NCBI RefSeq assembly: GCF_000426765.1
Contig: NZ_KE384567.1
Span: 541,152-605,151 of the forward strand
Length of the DNA: 64,000 bases
Direction: 5' to 3'
Source: Vibrio litoralis DSM 17657
GTDB lineage: Bacteria; Pseudomonadota; Gammaproteobacteria; Enterobacterales; Vibrionaceae
Shown here: positions 30,163 to 39,816 of the stretch, piece by piece
How positions within the stretch are numbered: the first letter of the stretch is position 1
How the letters are laid out: every line of letters starts with the position of its first letter
The notes under the pieces: model-generated
What the model saw: the letters and a program-made list of their open reading frames with translations, nothing else
Databases searched by the model: none
What the model was told of the DNA's origin: nothing
Made by a program: the position numbers and the translations under genes

Positions 30163-30518
30163 ATTTGGCCTCGTTCAATAATCACGCCTACGCCTTTCGC
30201 TTGTGGCACGGCACCAGGCTTAATTAAGTGAATTTTCACCCAAGGCACTGCAAAAGTTGTCATGATAAGTTCAGCTACTTCTTCAGCGACTCGTTCAACT
30301 AGTTGAAAGTGACCATTCTCAATATGATTTAGTACCGCTTGGCTCACTTGGGCGTAATCTAATGCATCATTAACATCATCACTTTTGCCTGCCGGACGGT
30401 TATCGTGAGCCATTTCGATATTAAGCACTAATTTCTGCTTAATATCTTGCTCCCAATCATAAGCGCCAATCGTAGTAATCACTTCTAATTGCTCAATAAA
30501 TACTTTGTCCAAGGCCAT
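30159..30518 (-). CDS. folB: Dihydroneopterin aldolase
   Basis: A 119-residue tunnelling-fold enzyme with IEQLEVITTIGAYDWEQ at the start, DYAQVSQAVLNHIEN and FQLVERVAEEVAELI. It converts dihydroneopterin to the hydroxymethyl pterin used by FolK, whose gene overlaps its 3' end. It diverges from plsY, as in E. coli. GGAAG lies upstream of its ATG. Confidence 0.93.
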   Translation of the reverse strand: MALDKVFIEQLEVITTIGAYDWEQDIKQKLVLNIEMAHDNRPAGKSDDVNDALDYAQVSQAVLNHIENGHFQLVERVAEEVAELIMTTFAVPWVKIHLIKPGAVPQAKGVGVIIERGQM

Positions 30519-30699
30519 GCTGCTTCCTTATTAAGAATAATTAATTTTGTATGCCTAGCATTAATATCGATGAATTTCTAAGATTACGACTCATCGGATA
30601 CCCAAGCGAGATAAAAACACGTAATATGCGCAAAATATACTATATATTCACGTGATTTGGGTAGAAAGCCCCAACTGCACACTACCGCCTAGGAAGACT

Positions 30700-31302
30700 A
30701 TGAGCATTCTGGCACTTATATTGATCATTCTCGCCTACTTACTCGGGTCAATTTCGAGTGCGGTGCTGATCTGTCGAATGTGCAAATTGCCAGACCCACG
30801 TCTTCAAGGTTCAAAAAACCCGGGGGCAACCAATGTATTGCGTGTCGGCGGTAAATGGGCTGCGCTCGGCGTACTGCTGTGTGATATTTTGAAAGGCATG
30901 CTTCCGGTTTGGGGAAGTTACTACCTAGGTATCGAACCACTGATTCTTGGTTTTATTGGGGTTGCCGCCTGTTTAGGACACATCTACCCAATCTTCTTCC
31001 ACTTTAAAGGTGGTAAAGGCGTTGCCACCGCCGTAGGTACCATGGCGCCGATTGGTTTTGATTTAACCGGTATGGTGATGGCGACATGGCTTATCACCTT
31101 CTTCTTTAGTCGCTATTCATCGCTTGCCGCCATTGTCACATCACTACTTGCGCCGTTTTATACTTGGTTGGTCAAACCGCAATACACCATTCCAGTGGCT
31201 ATGCTCTCTTGCCTAATAATCTTTAGACACTACCAAAATATTAAACGCTTAATTGATGGTAGTGAACCTAAGATGGATAAAAAGAAATTATCTTCTAAAT
31301 AA
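30700..31302 (+). CDS. plsY: Glycerol-3-phosphate acyltransferase PlsY
   Basis: A 200-residue membrane enzyme with about five helices. PlsY motifs are [27 protein letters not shown] and [19 protein letters not shown]. It transfers acyl groups from acyl-phosphate to glycerol 3-phosphate, the first step of phospholipid synthesis. The ATG at 30700 has AGGAAG upstream and begins the first helix; an in-frame GTG at 30652 would add 16 non-conserved residues. Confidence 0.94.
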   Translation: MSILALILIILAYLLGSISSAVLICRMCKLPDPRLQGSKNPGATNVLRVGGKWAALGVLLCDILKGMLPVWGSYYLGIEPLILGFIGVAACLGHIYPIFFHFKGGKGVATAVGTMAPIGFDLTGMVMATWLITFFFSRYSSLAAIVTSLLAPFYTWLVKPQYTIPVAMLSCLIIFRHYQNIKRLIDGSEPKMDKKKLSSK

Positions 31303-31326
31303 AAACGGCAACCTAAACTGCCGTTT
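31303..31326. terminator. Bidirectional terminator between plsY and tsaD
   Basis: AAACGGCA and TGCCGTTT form the stem around ACCTAAAC, immediately after the plsY stop. Confidence 0.75.
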
Positions 31327-31349
31327 GTTCATCGAATTCTCACCAAAAT

Positions 31350-32366
31350 TTATTCAATTGGCTTCAATTGATCGATAGGCCAACGCGGCTGAGCTTGAAC
31401 AGAAAGATCGGTCATTTCACCATTACGTAAGCGCTGCATCCCCGCATAAGCAATCATCGCACCATTATCGGTACAAAATTCAGTACGAGGATAATACACC
31501 GCGCCACCGACTTTTTGTGCCAGAGCTTCTAGCGAAATTCTCAGCTGCTTGTTAGCACTTACTCCGCCTGCAATCACGATACGCTTTAGTCCGGTTTGCT
31601 CTAGTGCACGACGACACTTGATCACTAAGGTGTCACATACCGCCTCTTGGAAAGCATAAGCAATATCCGCGCGAGTTTGCTCATCATTATCGTTTGCCGC
31701 AATGGTATTAGCCGCAAAGGTTTTTAAACCAGAGAAACTAAAATCAAGCCCCGGGCGATCCGTCATCGGACGCGGAAACTTAAAGCGACCTTTGGTGCCA
31801 TTTTCAGCCAAACGAGATAGCAAAGGACCACCAGGATAATCCAAGCCCATTAACTTAGCGGTTTTATCAAATGCCTCACCTGCGGCGTCATCAATGGATT
31901 CACCTAAAATTTGGTACTCACCAATCGCTTTCACCTCAACCATCATAGTGTGGCCACCAGAGACTAGTAAGGCGACAAATGGGAACTCAGGTGGATTATC
32001 TTCTAACATCGGCGCTAACAGATGCCCTTCCATATGGTGTACTGGCACTGCGGGCACATTCCACGCATAAGCAAGGCTGCGGCCAATCGTTGCGCCCACT
32101 AATAATGCGCCAACTAAGCCTGGGCCAGCAGTATAGGCCACGCCATCAATATCTTTTGAGGTTAAGCCTGCTTCTTTCAGAGCCTCTTTAATCAACGGAA
32201 TGGTTTTCTTAACATGATCACGAGAGGCCAGTTCCGGCACGACACCACCATAATCAGCATGTAGTTTCACTTGGCTATATAATTGATGAGACAATAACCC
32301 TTGCTCTTCATCATAAATTGCAATACCGGTTTCATCACATGAGGTTTCAATACCTAAAATTCGCAT
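31350..32366 (-). CDS. tsaD: tRNA t6A37 threonylcarbamoyltransferase TsaD
   Basis: A 338-residue ASKHA-fold enzyme. It starts [14 protein letters not shown]. Metal ligands His111 and His115 lie in HHMEGH, and [10 protein letters not shown] forms a nucleotide-binding loop. With TsaB, TsaC and TsaE it makes t6A37 in ANN-decoding tRNAs. It diverges from rpsU, the fixed order in gammaproteobacteria. Confidence 0.96.
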   Translation of the reverse strand: MRILGIETSCDETGIAIYDEEQGLLSHQLYSQVKLHADYGGVVPELASRDHVKKTIPLIKEALKEAGLTSKDIDGVAYTAGPGLVGALLVGATIGRSLAYAWNVPAVPVHHMEGHLLAPMLEDNPPEFPFVALLVSGGHTMMVEVKAIGEYQILGESIDDAAGEAFDKTAKLMGLDYPGGPLLSRLAENGTKGRFKFPRPMTDRPGLDFSFSGLKTFAANTIAANDNDEQTRADIAYAFQEAVCDTLVIKCRRALEQTGLKRIVIAGGVSANKQLRISLEALAQKVGGAVYYPRTEFCTDNGAMIAYAGMQRLRNGEMTDLSVQAQPRWPIDQLKPIE

Positions 32367-32594
32367 AGTTATCCCTGTACATCTTGGTACATCGGTTGAT
32401 TTTTCTATAATTGAGCGTAATCTTACCGCCTCGGAAAAAATTTAACCAGATCTTCCCTTGATAATGCTTTACAAATGGGTAGCGATCGGATTAAAATTCC
32501 GCACCATTTTTGATCTAGCTGATTAATGTCTGGGCTAACAATTGAACAGACTCAAAGATCAGCATTAATGAATAACCCCTGAGGTGAAAGGCAT

Positions 32595-32810
32595 ATGCCA
32601 GTAGTTAAAGTACGTGATAACGAACCGTTTGACGTTGCATTACGTCGTTTCAAGCGCTCTTGCGAAAAAGCAGGTGTTCTTTCTGAAGTGCGTCGTCGTG
32701 AGCATTACGAAAAACCAACAACTGTACGTAAACGCGCTAAAGCAGCAGCTCAAAAGCGTCACGCTAAGAAGCTAGCTCGCGAAAACGCACGTCGCGTTCG
32801 CTTGTACTAA
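32595..32810 (+). CDS. rpsU: Ribosomal protein bS21
   Basis: The 71-residue protein begins [20 protein letters not shown] and is rich in Lys and Arg throughout, the usual bS21 sequence and length. It is the first gene of the macromolecular synthesis operon. AGGTGAAAGG precedes the ATG. The 228 bases between it and tsaD probably hold the operon promoter; no single hexamer pair is clear. Confidence 0.97.
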   Translation: MPVVKVRDNEPFDVALRRFKRSCEKAGVLSEVRRREHYEKPTTVRKRAKAAAQKRHAKKLARENARRVRLY

Positions 32811-32838
32811 TAACTTAACTTCCATAAGGACTTAAGTT

Positions 32839-33282
32839 ATGGCTCTAATTGAACAACTCAAAGAAGAGCAAAAATTAGCGATGAAAGCCAAGGACAAATT
32901 GCGCCTTGGCACTATTCGTTTAGCTTTATCAGCCATTAAGCAACGTGAAGTCGACGAAAGAATTACACTTTCGGATGATGACATTCTTTCTGTGTTGACT
33001 AAAATGGTTAAACAACGTCGCGACTCTGTTACGCAATATGAAGCTGCAAATCGTCAAGATCTTGCAGATGCTGAAAAAGCTGAAATTACGGTTCTAGAGG
33101 AATTTATGCCTCAACCGCTAACCGATGAAGAAGTATCGGCTTTAGTTGATAAAGCGATTACCGATTCTGGTGCTGCGGGCATGCAAGACATGGGGAACGT
33201 AATGGGGGTATTAAAACCTCTACTTCAAGGACGTGCAGACATGGGTAAAGTAAGTGGTTTGGTTCGTTCTAAGTTAGCTTAA
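32839..33282 (+). CDS. yqeY: GatB/YqeY domain protein
   Basis: A 147-residue helical protein of the YqeY family, homologous to the tRNA-binding tail domain of GatB. Motifs: LKEEQKLAMKAKDKLRLGTI, EEFMPQPLTDEE and MGNVMGVLKPLLQGRADMG. Its free-standing function is uncertain; tRNA binding is an inference from the GatB domain. It lies between rpsU and dnaG, an arrangement seen in Vibrio and many other bacteria, 28 bases after rpsU. Confidence 0.92.
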   Translation: MALIEQLKEEQKLAMKAKDKLRLGTIRLALSAIKQREVDERITLSDDDILSVLTKMVKQRRDSVTQYEAANRQDLADAEKAEITVLEEFMPQPLTDEEVSALVDKAITDSGAAGMQDMGNVMGVLKPLLQGRADMGKVSGLVRSKLA

Positions 33283-33300
33283 TTTCCCCAGATTAAATTA

Positions 33301-33340
33301 AAACAAGCCGTGCACTTCTTTGGATTTGCACGGCTTGTTT
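33301..33340 (+). terminator. Terminator between yqeY and dnaG
   Basis: AAACAAGCCGTGCA (33301-33314) pairs with TGCACGGCTTGTTT (33327-33340). It could reduce transcription into dnaG, as the rpsU-dnaG terminator does in E. coli. Confidence 0.85.
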
Positions 33341-33523
33341 GTATGTGAAAGGATGAAGGTTACTAGTCCCTAGTTTCGAGGAATTCGTCTCTAAGAAACT
33401 TTAATTCTTTGGCAACAAACCACACTGCAATGACAAATGAACATAGAACGACCTCTACCTACTTACTAGTAACTCAATTTTCATTTACCCAAATTTAAAA
33501 TTCATTAAGAGTTTAAACCTTAT

Positions 33524-35284
33524 ATGGCAGGACACATTCCACGTAGTTTTATTGATGACCTTCTTGCTCGAGTTGATATCGTCGATCTTGTTGATCCACG
33601 CGTCAAGCTCAAGAAACAAGGTAAGAACTACGGCGCATGTTGCCCGTTTCATAATGAGAAATCCCCTTCTTTTATTGTCACTCCAGATCGCCAAACTTAT
33701 CACTGCTTTGGCTGCGGTGTACACGGTAACGCTATTGATTTCATGATGGAATACGAACGTCTTGAGTTCGTAGAAGCGATTGAAGAATTAGCTGGAATGC
33801 TAGGCCTTGATGTACCTCGTGAGCAACGCGGCGGTGGCAACTTTCAAAATAATGCCCCACGCGCTAACGCGGAGCAAAAACGTAATCTATACGACTTACT
33901 GGGAAGTATTAGCCAATATTATCGGTCTCAGTTAAAAGTTGCCGCCAATAAACCAGCGATTGAATACCTTAAAAATCGTGGATTATCCGGTGAGATCGTA
34001 CAAAAATTTGGCATCGGTTACGTCCCTGATGAATGGGATAATGTGCGTAAAAATTTTGGCCAACAAAAAGCCGTACAGGATATGTTGGTCGAAGGCGGCA
34101 TGTTGATTGAAAATGATAAAGGCAATCGCTACGACCGTTTTCGTGGTCGTATTATGTTCCCGATTCGCGATCGTCGTGGACGAGTGATTGGTTTTGGTGG
34201 CCGTGTACTCGGTGATGAAAAACCTAAATATTTAAACTCTCCGGAAACCCCGGTGTTCCATAAAGGCAAAGAGTTATACGGCTTATATGATGTCTTGCAA
34301 AGCCATCGTGAACCTGCACAAATATTAGTGGTCGAAGGCTATATGGATGTGGTTGCCTTAGCACAATATGGCGTTGATTACTCAGTTGCAGCCCTAGGCA
34401 CTTCAACCACTGGTGATCACATGCAAATGTTATTTCGCCAAACTGGTACTGTCGTCTGTTGTTACGATGGTGACCGCGCCGGTCGAGAAGCTGCGTGGCG
34501 CGCCATGGAAAATGCGTTACCGTATTTAACGGATGGCCGCCAATTAAAGTTTATGTTCTTGCCCGATGGTGAAGACCCAGATTCTTACATTCGTGAATAT
34601 GGCAAAGAGCAATTTGAACAACAGGTATTCCATGCAACATCTTTGTCTGAATTTTTATTCTCGACCTTGATGCAGCAAGTGGATACCAGTAGTAATGAAG
34701 GTAAAGCAAAATTAACCTCATTGGTGGTGCCATTAATAGAAAAAGTGCCAGGTGGGACATTGCGTCTATACTTGAGGGACTTACTCGGTAAAAAACTCGG
34801 GTTACTGGATGAGCGTCAATTGCAACAATTAATCGCTAAAGACAGTCAGCCGCAAACAACACCTCAACCACATAAAGAGATAAAACGCACTCCAATGCGA
34901 GTAGTTATCGCATTACTGTTGCAAAAACCCAGCTATGCTGAATTAGCACCAAACTTAGATACAATTCGCCATATAGACTTACCAGGCTTAAGTTTATTAC
35001 TAAATGTACTTGATATTTGTCGAGAAAATCCCCATATCAAGTCTGCCCAGTTAATCGAACACTGGCGAAATCAACAAAATGAAGCATTATTATCACGCTT
35101 AATGAATTGGGATATCCCCCTCAATGATGATAATGAACAAGATGTATTTTTAGATACATTGGATAAAATACTAGCCCAATGTATTGAAAAACAAATTGAA
35201 ACATTGCAAGCGAAAGAAAGAAGCTCCGGCTTATCAGTCGAGGAAAAACGGGAGTTGCAAGATCTTATTCTTCAACGTCCTTAG
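33524..35284 (+). CDS. dnaG: DNA primase
   Basis: A 586-residue primase. The zinc-binding domain has Cys40, His43, Cys61 and Cys64 (CPFHNEKSPSF, YHCFGCGVHGN). The catalytic core has the RNAP-like motif YDRFRGRIMFPI and the TOPRIM motifs VEGYMDVVAL and CCYDGDRAGREAA. The C-terminal helicase-binding domain starts at about 440. It makes RNA primers for replication and is recruited by DnaB. The 184 bases between the upstream terminator and the start contain no gene. Confidence 0.97.
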   Translation: MAGHIPRSFIDDLLARVDIVDLVDPRVKLKKQGKNYGACCPFHNEKSPSFIVTPDRQTYHCFGCGVHGNAIDFMMEYERLEFVEAIEELAGMLGLDVPREQRGGGNFQNNAPRANAEQKRNLYDLLGSISQYYRSQLKVAANKPAIEYLKNRGLSGEIVQKFGIGYVPDEWDNVRKNFGQQKAVQDMLVEGGMLIENDKGNRYDRFRGRIMFPIRDRRGRVIGFGGRVLGDEKPKYLNSPETPVFHKGKELYGLYDVLQSHREPAQILVVEGYMDVVALAQYGVDYSVAALGTSTTGDHMQMLFRQTGTVVCCYDGDRAGREAAWRAMENALPYLTDGRQLKFMFLPDGEDPDSYIREYGKEQFEQQVFHATSLSEFLFSTLMQQVDTSSNEGKAKLTSLVVPLIEKVPGGTLRLYLRDLLGKKLGLLDERQLQQLIAKDSQPQTTPQPHKEIKRTPMRVVIALLLQKPSYAELAPNLDTIRHIDLPGLSLLLNVLDICRENPHIKSAQLIEHWRNQQNEALLSRLMNWDIPLNDDNEQDVFLDTLDKILAQCIEKQIETLQAKERSSGLSVEEKRELQDLILQRP

Positions 35285-35335
35285 TTCAGCAACGCCCTAA
35301 GAAAATGTTCTTAAGTGGCGAGCAATGATTAAATT

Positions 35336-35344
35336 TGTTATAAT
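35336..35344 (+). promoter_or_regulatory. Predicted extended -10 promoter for rpoD
   Basis: TGTTATAAT is a perfect TATAAT box with an upstream TGn extension, 60 bases before the rpoD ATG. No good -35 box is present, as is usual for extended -10 promoters. It would let rpoD be expressed apart from the operon. Confidence 0.5.
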
Positions 35345-35404
35345 TGGCGGTTTGCATTTCGCATACTAATATTCTTCACTCAGACCTCAAGTTGGATATC
35401 GTCG

Positions 35405-37243
35405 ATGGATCAAAATCCGCAGTCACAGCTAAAGTTACTTGTCGCAAAAGGTAAGGAACAAGGCTATCTGACCTACGCCGAAGTAAATGACCACCTACCT
35501 GAAGAAATCGTAGATTCAGAACAGGTAGAAGACATCATTCAAATGATTAACGACATGGGTATCCAAGTCGTTGAAACCGCACCTGATGCGGACGATCTTA
35601 TGTTGAATGAGGCAGTAGCAGATGAAGACGCTGCCGAAGCTGCAGCAGCCGCACTTTCAAGTGTAGAAAGTGAAATTGGCCGAACTACTGACCCAGTGCG
35701 CATGTACATGCGTGAAATGGGTACGGTTGAGCTATTAACTCGTGAAGGTGAGATCGACATTGCTAAACGCATTGAAGATGGCATCAACCAAGTACAATGT
35801 TCAGTCGCTGAATACCCAGGCACTATTTCTTACATTCTTGAGCAATTTGATAAAGTTCAAGCTGAAGAACTTCGTTTAACCGACATTATCTCAGGCTTCG
35901 TTGATCCTGATGATGATGGCAATGCCGCACCAACTGCAACACACGTTGGTTCAGAGCTTGCTGTTACGGATGATGATCTGGATGACGATGATGATGATGA
36001 TTCAGATGAGGACGAAGAAGAGGAAGATACAGGTATCGATCCTGAGCTTGCTCTAGAACGTTTTACTGAACTTCGCAATACCTATCAGAACCTGCAACTT
36101 GCGATCAATGAACACGGTCGTGAAAGCAAAGCAATTGCTGATAGAAAGCAAGAGTTCCTTGATGTTTTCCGTCAATTCCGTCTGATTCCAAAACAGTTTG
36201 ATTATTTAGTCAATAATCTTAAAAATTCAATGGATCGCGTACGTACCCAAGAGCGTTTGATTATTCGTACTTGTGTTGAATACGGAAAAATGCCGAAAAA
36301 AGCATTCGTACAAGCCTTTACTGGTAATGAATCATCAGAAGCATGGCTAGACGAAGTTCTGGCATCAGGCAAGCCATACGCAGAAAAGATCAAACAAAGC
36401 GAAGAAGAACTGCGTCGTAGTATCTTCAAGCTAAAATCAATCGAAGAAGAAACATCTTTGAATGTTCAAACTATCAAAGATATCAGCCGTCGCATGTCAA
36501 TCGGTGAAGCAAAAGCTCGTCGTGCGAAGAAAGAAATGGTTGAAGCAAACTTACGTTTGGTTATCTCGATTGCGAAAAAATACACTAACCGTGGCCTACA
36601 ATTCTTGGATCTTATTCAAGAAGGTAACATTGGCCTAATGAAAGCGGTTGATAAGTTCGAATACCGTCGTGGTTATAAGTTCTCGACTTATGCAACATGG
36701 TGGATTCGTCAGGCGATCACTCGTTCAATTGCTGACCAAGCACGTACGATTCGTATTCCGGTACACATGATCGAAACCATTAACAAATTGAACCGTATCT
36801 CTCGTCAGATGCTTCAAGAAATGGGTCGTGAGCCGTTACCAGAAGAATTGGCTGAACGCATGCAGATGCCTGAAGACAAAATTCGCAAAGTACTGAAAAT
36901 TGCTAAAGAGCCAATTTCAATGGAAACCCCTATCGGTGATGATGAAGATTCACACCTAGGTGATTTCATTGAAGATACGACTCTTGAGCTACCTTTAGAC
37001 TCTGCTACTTCGACTAGCTTGAAGTTCGCAACTAAAGATGTGTTAGCGGGTCTAACGCCTCGTGAAGCAAAAGTACTTCGTATGCGTTTCGGTATCGATA
37101 TGAACACTGACCACACTTTGGAAGAAGTGGGTAAGCAGTTCGACGTAACCCGTGAACGTATTCGTCAGATTGAAGCCAAAGCATTGCGTAAACTTCGTCA
37201 CCCAAGCCGCTCAGAAACACTGCGCAGCTTCTTGGACGAGTAA
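35405..37243 (+). CDS. rpoD: RNA polymerase primary sigma factor, sigma-70
   Basis: A 612-residue sigma-70. Region 1.1 is at the start. Region 1.2 has [12 protein letters not shown] strongly acidic stretch lies within the non-conserved region at about 190-211. Region 2 contains [20 protein letters not shown]. Region 4 has the helix-turn-helix [18 protein letters not shown] near the end. It directs RNA polymerase to housekeeping promoters. It is the last gene of the rpsU-yqeY-dnaG-rpoD block and is followed by a strong terminator. Confidence 0.98.
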   Translation: MDQNPQSQLKLLVAKGKEQGYLTYAEVNDHLPEEIVDSEQVEDIIQMINDMGIQVVETAPDADDLMLNEAVADEDAAEAAAAALSSVESEIGRTTDPVRMYMREMGTVELLTREGEIDIAKRIEDGINQVQCSVAEYPGTISYILEQFDKVQAEELRLTDIISGFVDPDDDGNAAPTATHVGSELAVTDDDLDDDDDDDSDEDEEEEDTGIDPELALERFTELRNTYQNLQLAINEHGRESKAIADRKQEFLDVFRQFRLIPKQFDYLVNNLKNSMDRVRTQERLIIRTCVEYGKMPKKAFVQAFTGNESSEAWLDEVLASGKPYAEKIKQSEEELRRSIFKLKSIEEETSLNVQTIKDISRRMSIGEAKARRAKKEMVEANLRLVISIAKKYTNRGLQFLDLIQEGNIGLMKAVDKFEYRRGYKFSTYATWWIRQAITRSIADQARTIRIPVHMIETINKLNRISRQMLQEMGREPLPEELAERMQMPEDKIRKVLKIAKEPISMETPIGDDEDSHLGDFIEDTTLELPLDSATSTSLKFATKDVLAGLTPREAKVLRMRFGIDMNTDHTLEEVGKQFDVTRERIRQIEAKALRKLRHPSRSETLRSFLDE

Positions 37244-37268
37244 ACCAAGCTGGATACATTTCTGATTG

Positions 37269-37297
37269 AAAAGGTGAGTTCTATACTCACCTTTTTT
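37269..37297 (+). terminator. Terminator after rpoD
   Basis: AAAAGGTGAGT (37269-37279) pairs with ACTCACCTTTT (37285-37295), followed by further T bases. Confidence 0.9.
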
Positions 37298-37382
37298 GTG
37301 CCTAAAATTTAAACTTCAAGTCATTGGAGAATATAAGCCGTTTAAGTGGGTAAAAACTAAGCGCAATCTAGACGCACACATC

Positions 37383-37411
37383 TAGACACTCTTGGTTCAT
37401 TCCCCTATAAT
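37383..37411 (+). promoter_or_regulatory. Sigma-70 promoter of the tRNA gene
   Basis: TAGACA (37383-37388), 17 bases, then TATAAT (37406-37411). Five of six -35 bases and all -10 bases match consensus. The tRNA begins 14 bases downstream. Confidence 0.75.
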
Positions 37412-37424
37412 CGTCCAACAATTT

Positions 37425-37501
37425 GGCCCCATAGCTCAGTTGGTTAGAGCGCACGACTCATAATCGTTAGGTCCACAGTTCAAGTCTGTGTGGGGCCACC
37501 A
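37425..37501 (+). tRNA. ileX: tRNA with CAT anticodon, probably tRNA-Ile2 (lysidine type)
   Basis: A complete 77-base cloverleaf with encoded CCA. The acceptor GGCCCCA pairs with TGGGGCC, the D arm is GCTC/GAGC, the anticodon loop is CTCATAA and the T arm contains GTTCAAG. The acceptor stem GGCCCC, with C4-G69 and C5-G68, and the anticodon arm ACGACTCATAATCGT closely resemble E. coli ileX/ileY, not elongator tRNA-Met (GGCTACG acceptor). E. coli ileX also lies near rpoD. TilS would convert C34 to lysidine so that it reads AUA. Automatic tools may call it tRNA-Met. Confidence 0.88.
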
Positions 37502-37506
37502 TATTA

Positions 37507-37533
37507 AAAAAGACGCCCTATGGGCGTCTTTTT
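37507..37533. terminator. Bidirectional terminator between the tRNA gene and ribB
   Basis: AAAAAGACGCCC (37507-37518) and GGGCGTCTTTTT (37522-37533) form a perfect 12-bp stem with a three-base loop. Confidence 0.9.
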
Positions 37534-37618
37534 GGTTTCAACTAATACAAACTCATATAGTAATCATATTGAAGCAGACTTAATCGCTATAGTTTTATAT
37601 GACACTTCAACGAATAAT

Positions 37619-38281
37619 CTACGCTTGTTTTTTCATTAACGATTCACGGTATTGAACGATATCGTCAATGGTTAATACTGGCATGTTATGCAGTTTGCCG
37701 AATGCCACGATCTCTTCTGCACGCGCCATTGTCCCATCAGGATTAGTCACTTCACACAATACGCCAGCAGGGTTTAAACCGGCCAATTGCATTAAGTCTG
37801 TCGTACCTTCTGTATGCCCGCGACGTGTTAATACCCCACCGGTACGAGCGCGTAGCGGGAATACATGGCCTGGACGCGCCAAATCATCCGGCTTAGCATC
37901 AGCAAAGATGGCGGTTTTAATTGTCGTGACACGATCAGCTGCTGATACACCTGTTGTCACCCCTTGCTTGGCTTCAATTGAAACCGTAAATGCCGTCTGG
38001 TTCTGGCTATTGTTATTAACCACCATTGGCGGTAAATCAAGTTGATTGGCTTGTTCATCAGTTAAGCACAAACACACAATACCGCTACATTCGCGGATCA
38101 TTAATGCCATCTGTGCATCGGTAAGTGTTTCTGCTGAATAAATAAGATCGCCTTCATTTTCACGATCCTCATCATCAAGCACGAGTACGCCTTGCCCTTG
38201 TTGCAATGCAACTAAAGCGGCTTCAACACGCTCAATAGGATTTCCAAATTCGGCTAATAAAGAAGGTTGGTTCTGATTCAT
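37619..38281 (-). CDS. ribB: 3,4-dihydroxy-2-butanone 4-phosphate synthase
   Basis: A 220-residue RibB with the acid-rich active-site loop [10 protein letters not shown] at residues 36-45, [11 protein letters not shown] and [17 protein letters not shown]. It has no GTP cyclohydrolase II (RibA) domain. It turns ribulose 5-phosphate into the four-carbon riboflavin precursor. AGGAGA precedes the ATG. A long leader with an FMN riboswitch lies upstream. The start MNQNQPSLL with the leader CTGATTC..GAATCAG stem resembles E. coli ribB. Confidence 0.96.
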   Translation of the reverse strand: MNQNQPSLLAEFGNPIERVEAALVALQQGQGVLVLDDEDRENEGDLIYSAETLTDAQMALMIRECSGIVCLCLTDEQANQLDLPPMVVNNNSQNQTAFTVSIEAKQGVTTGVSAADRVTTIKTAIFADAKPDDLARPGHVFPLRARTGGVLTRRGHTEGTTDLMQLAGLNPAGVLCEVTNPDGTMARAEEIVAFGKLHNMPVLTIDDIVQYRESLMKKQA

Positions 38282-38311
38282 GGTAATGTCTCCTGTGGAT
38301 ACCAGAATCAG
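38273..38311 (-). promoter_or_regulatory. Stem closing over the ribB start codon and ribosome site
   Basis: In the mRNA, CTGATTC (complement of 38305-38311) can pair with GAATCAG (complement of 38273-38279), which begins at the G of the ATG. The 25-base loop holds AGGAGA. This is a likely translation-blocking expression platform for the riboswitch. Confidence 0.6.
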
Positions 38312-38374
38312 GGCTCTTTAAGAAGGGGTCAGTAAACCTATAGCCAAAAGCTACGCATTACCAACGTCAAAGCC

Positions 38375-38408
38375 ACTTAACCACCTTAGAACATTAAGGT
38401 AGTTAAGT
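38375..38408 (-). promoter_or_regulatory. Strong 14-bp hairpin between the FMN aptamer and ribB
   Basis: Arms at 38395-38408 and 38375-38388 pair over 14 positions in RNA, one as a U-G wobble, with a 6-base loop. No U tract follows, so it is not a standard terminator. It may be part of the riboswitch expression platform or an RNA-stability element. Confidence 0.55.
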
Positions 38409-38417
38409 GTCATTTAT

Positions 38418-38567
38418 CCTCTCCCATCCAGACTATAACTGTCGGCTCTGGCATCTCACCAGATCTGCTGACCCTACTTCAAAACGATAATGAACTAGGC
38501 GCTCGCGGGCTGATAACATCAAGTGCTATATACCGCCGGTGGGGAATTTCGCCCCGCCCTGAGAATA
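38418..38567 (-). ncRNA. FMN riboswitch (RFN element)
   Basis: On the minus strand the conserved RFN blocks appear in order: CAGGGCGGGGCGAAATTCCC, ACCGGCGGTATA, AGCCCGCGAGCG, GCAGATCTGGTGAGATGCC, AGAGCCGACAGTTATAGTC and TGGATGGGAGAGGA. These form the six-arm FMN aptamer. It lies 137 bases upstream of ribB and should repress ribB when FMN is plentiful. Confidence 0.95.
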
Positions 38568-38637
38568 AGTTAAAAAATTGTGCCACTTAGTGTGGTGGAG
38601 ACATACTATTACAGCTATGCAATAAAATCTAATTCGA

Positions 38638-39816
38638 TTACGCTTTTCTCTTCGTCGCGCTATCCATCCATACCGCAAGCAACAAGATCGAGCCTTTGAC
38701 GATGTACTGCCAAAACGTTGGAACATCCATCATACTCATACCATTGTCTAAAGCTGACATAATAAAGGCACCAATCACCGCTCCAAGGACCGTCCCCACG
38801 CCGCCAGCCATACTCGCACCACCAATCACACAAGCGGCAATTGCATCAAGCTCAGCAATGTTTCCGGCAGAAGGAGATCCAGCACCTAACCGTGAACTTA
38901 ATATCAAGGCAGCCACCCCGACTAAAAGACCATTCATAGCGTAAACGGCTAATTTATTGCGCTCCACATTGATACCAGATAAACGACTTGCTTCAATATT
39001 GCCTCCTATTGCGTAAATGCGTCGCCCAAAGCTGGTTTTATTCGAAATAAACATACCCACAATCAGTAATACCGATAAAATTAATACTGGCATAGGCACG
39101 CCACGGTAATCATTGAGCAATAGAATCACGCCTAAAATAGCGATAGCGGTAATGGCACTTTTACCAATATTTTTAGATACATCAGGAACCGTTAACCCAT
39201 AATGACGCCTTAATTGGTTTTGGCGCTTTTGCCACGCAAAGTAACCACACAGGCCTGTAACTCCTAAAAATAAACTAATCATATTGGGTAGATAGCTTTG
39301 CCCTATAATGGACATCGCATCCGATGTTGGTGCCACAGTGGTACCATCAGTCACACCAACCAAAATGCCTCTAAAGGCTAACATGCCAGCTAAAGTAACA
39401 ATAAAAGAAGGTACCTTGCGGTAAGCAACCCACCATCCATTCCAAGCACCAAGTAATAACCCAGAAATTAATGTAATGACAATGGTTAAGGCTAGTGGAA
39501 GTCCAAGCCAAACATCCATAATTGCAGCTAGACCACCAAGCAGCCCCATCATAGAACCAACAGAAAGATCAATTTCACCACTAATAATCACGTACACCAT
39601 GCCAATCGCAAGAATGCCCGTTATCGCTGTTTGCCTGAATAAATTAGAAATATTTCTAGGGCTTAAATAGCTCCAATCAGTCATCACACTAAAAAACAGC
39701 ATGATAAAAAGAATCGCGATGATCATAATAACCATCTGCAAATGATCCCCTTTTAAATAGGACCAAATAGAACGACTCTTATCCGGTGCTCTCCCTGCCT
39801 TCACTTGCACACTCAT
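38638..39816 (-). CDS. xylH: Xylose-type ABC transporter permease XylH
   Basis: A 392-residue permease with about ten membrane helices, very close to E. coli Xyl[53 protein letters not shown] and ending MDSATKRKA. It imports D-xylose or a related sugar with XylF and XylG. Its ATG at 39816 overlaps the xylG stop (ATGA); an in-frame codon at 39852 is rejected. It is the last gene of xylFGH. No strong terminator follows; a weak CCAC/GTGG stem and a run of T precede the ribB leader. Confidence 0.92.
   Translation of the reverse strand: MSVQVKAGRAPDKSRSIWSYLKGDHLQMVIMIIAILFIMLFFSVMTDWSYLSPRNISNLFRQTAITGILAIGMVYVIISGEIDLSVGSMMGLLGGLAAIMDVWLGLPLALTIVITLISGLLLGAWNGWWVAYRKVPSFIVTLAGMLAFRGILVGVTDGTTVAPTSDAMSIIGQSYLPNMISLFLGVTGLCGYFAWQKRQNQLRRHYGLTVPDVSKNIGKSAITAIAILGVILLLNDYRGVPMPVLILSVLLIVGMFISNKTSFGRRIYAIGGNIEASRLSGINVERNKLAVYAMNGLLVGVAALILSSRLGAGSPSAGNIAELDAIAACVIGGASMAGGVGTVLGAVIGAFIMSALDNGMSMMDVPTFWQYIVKGSILLLAVWMDSATKRKA

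Noticed and set aside
35857-36078. Serine-rich small ORF on the minus strand
   Set aside because: It is the complement of the rpoD acidic Asp/Glu run; the Ser codons come from that repeat, and no ribosome site is present.
37425-37501. Elongator tRNA-Met
   Set aside because: Acceptor stem and anticodon arm match tRNA-Ile2 (ileX type) better than the GGCTACG acceptor of elongator tRNA-Met.
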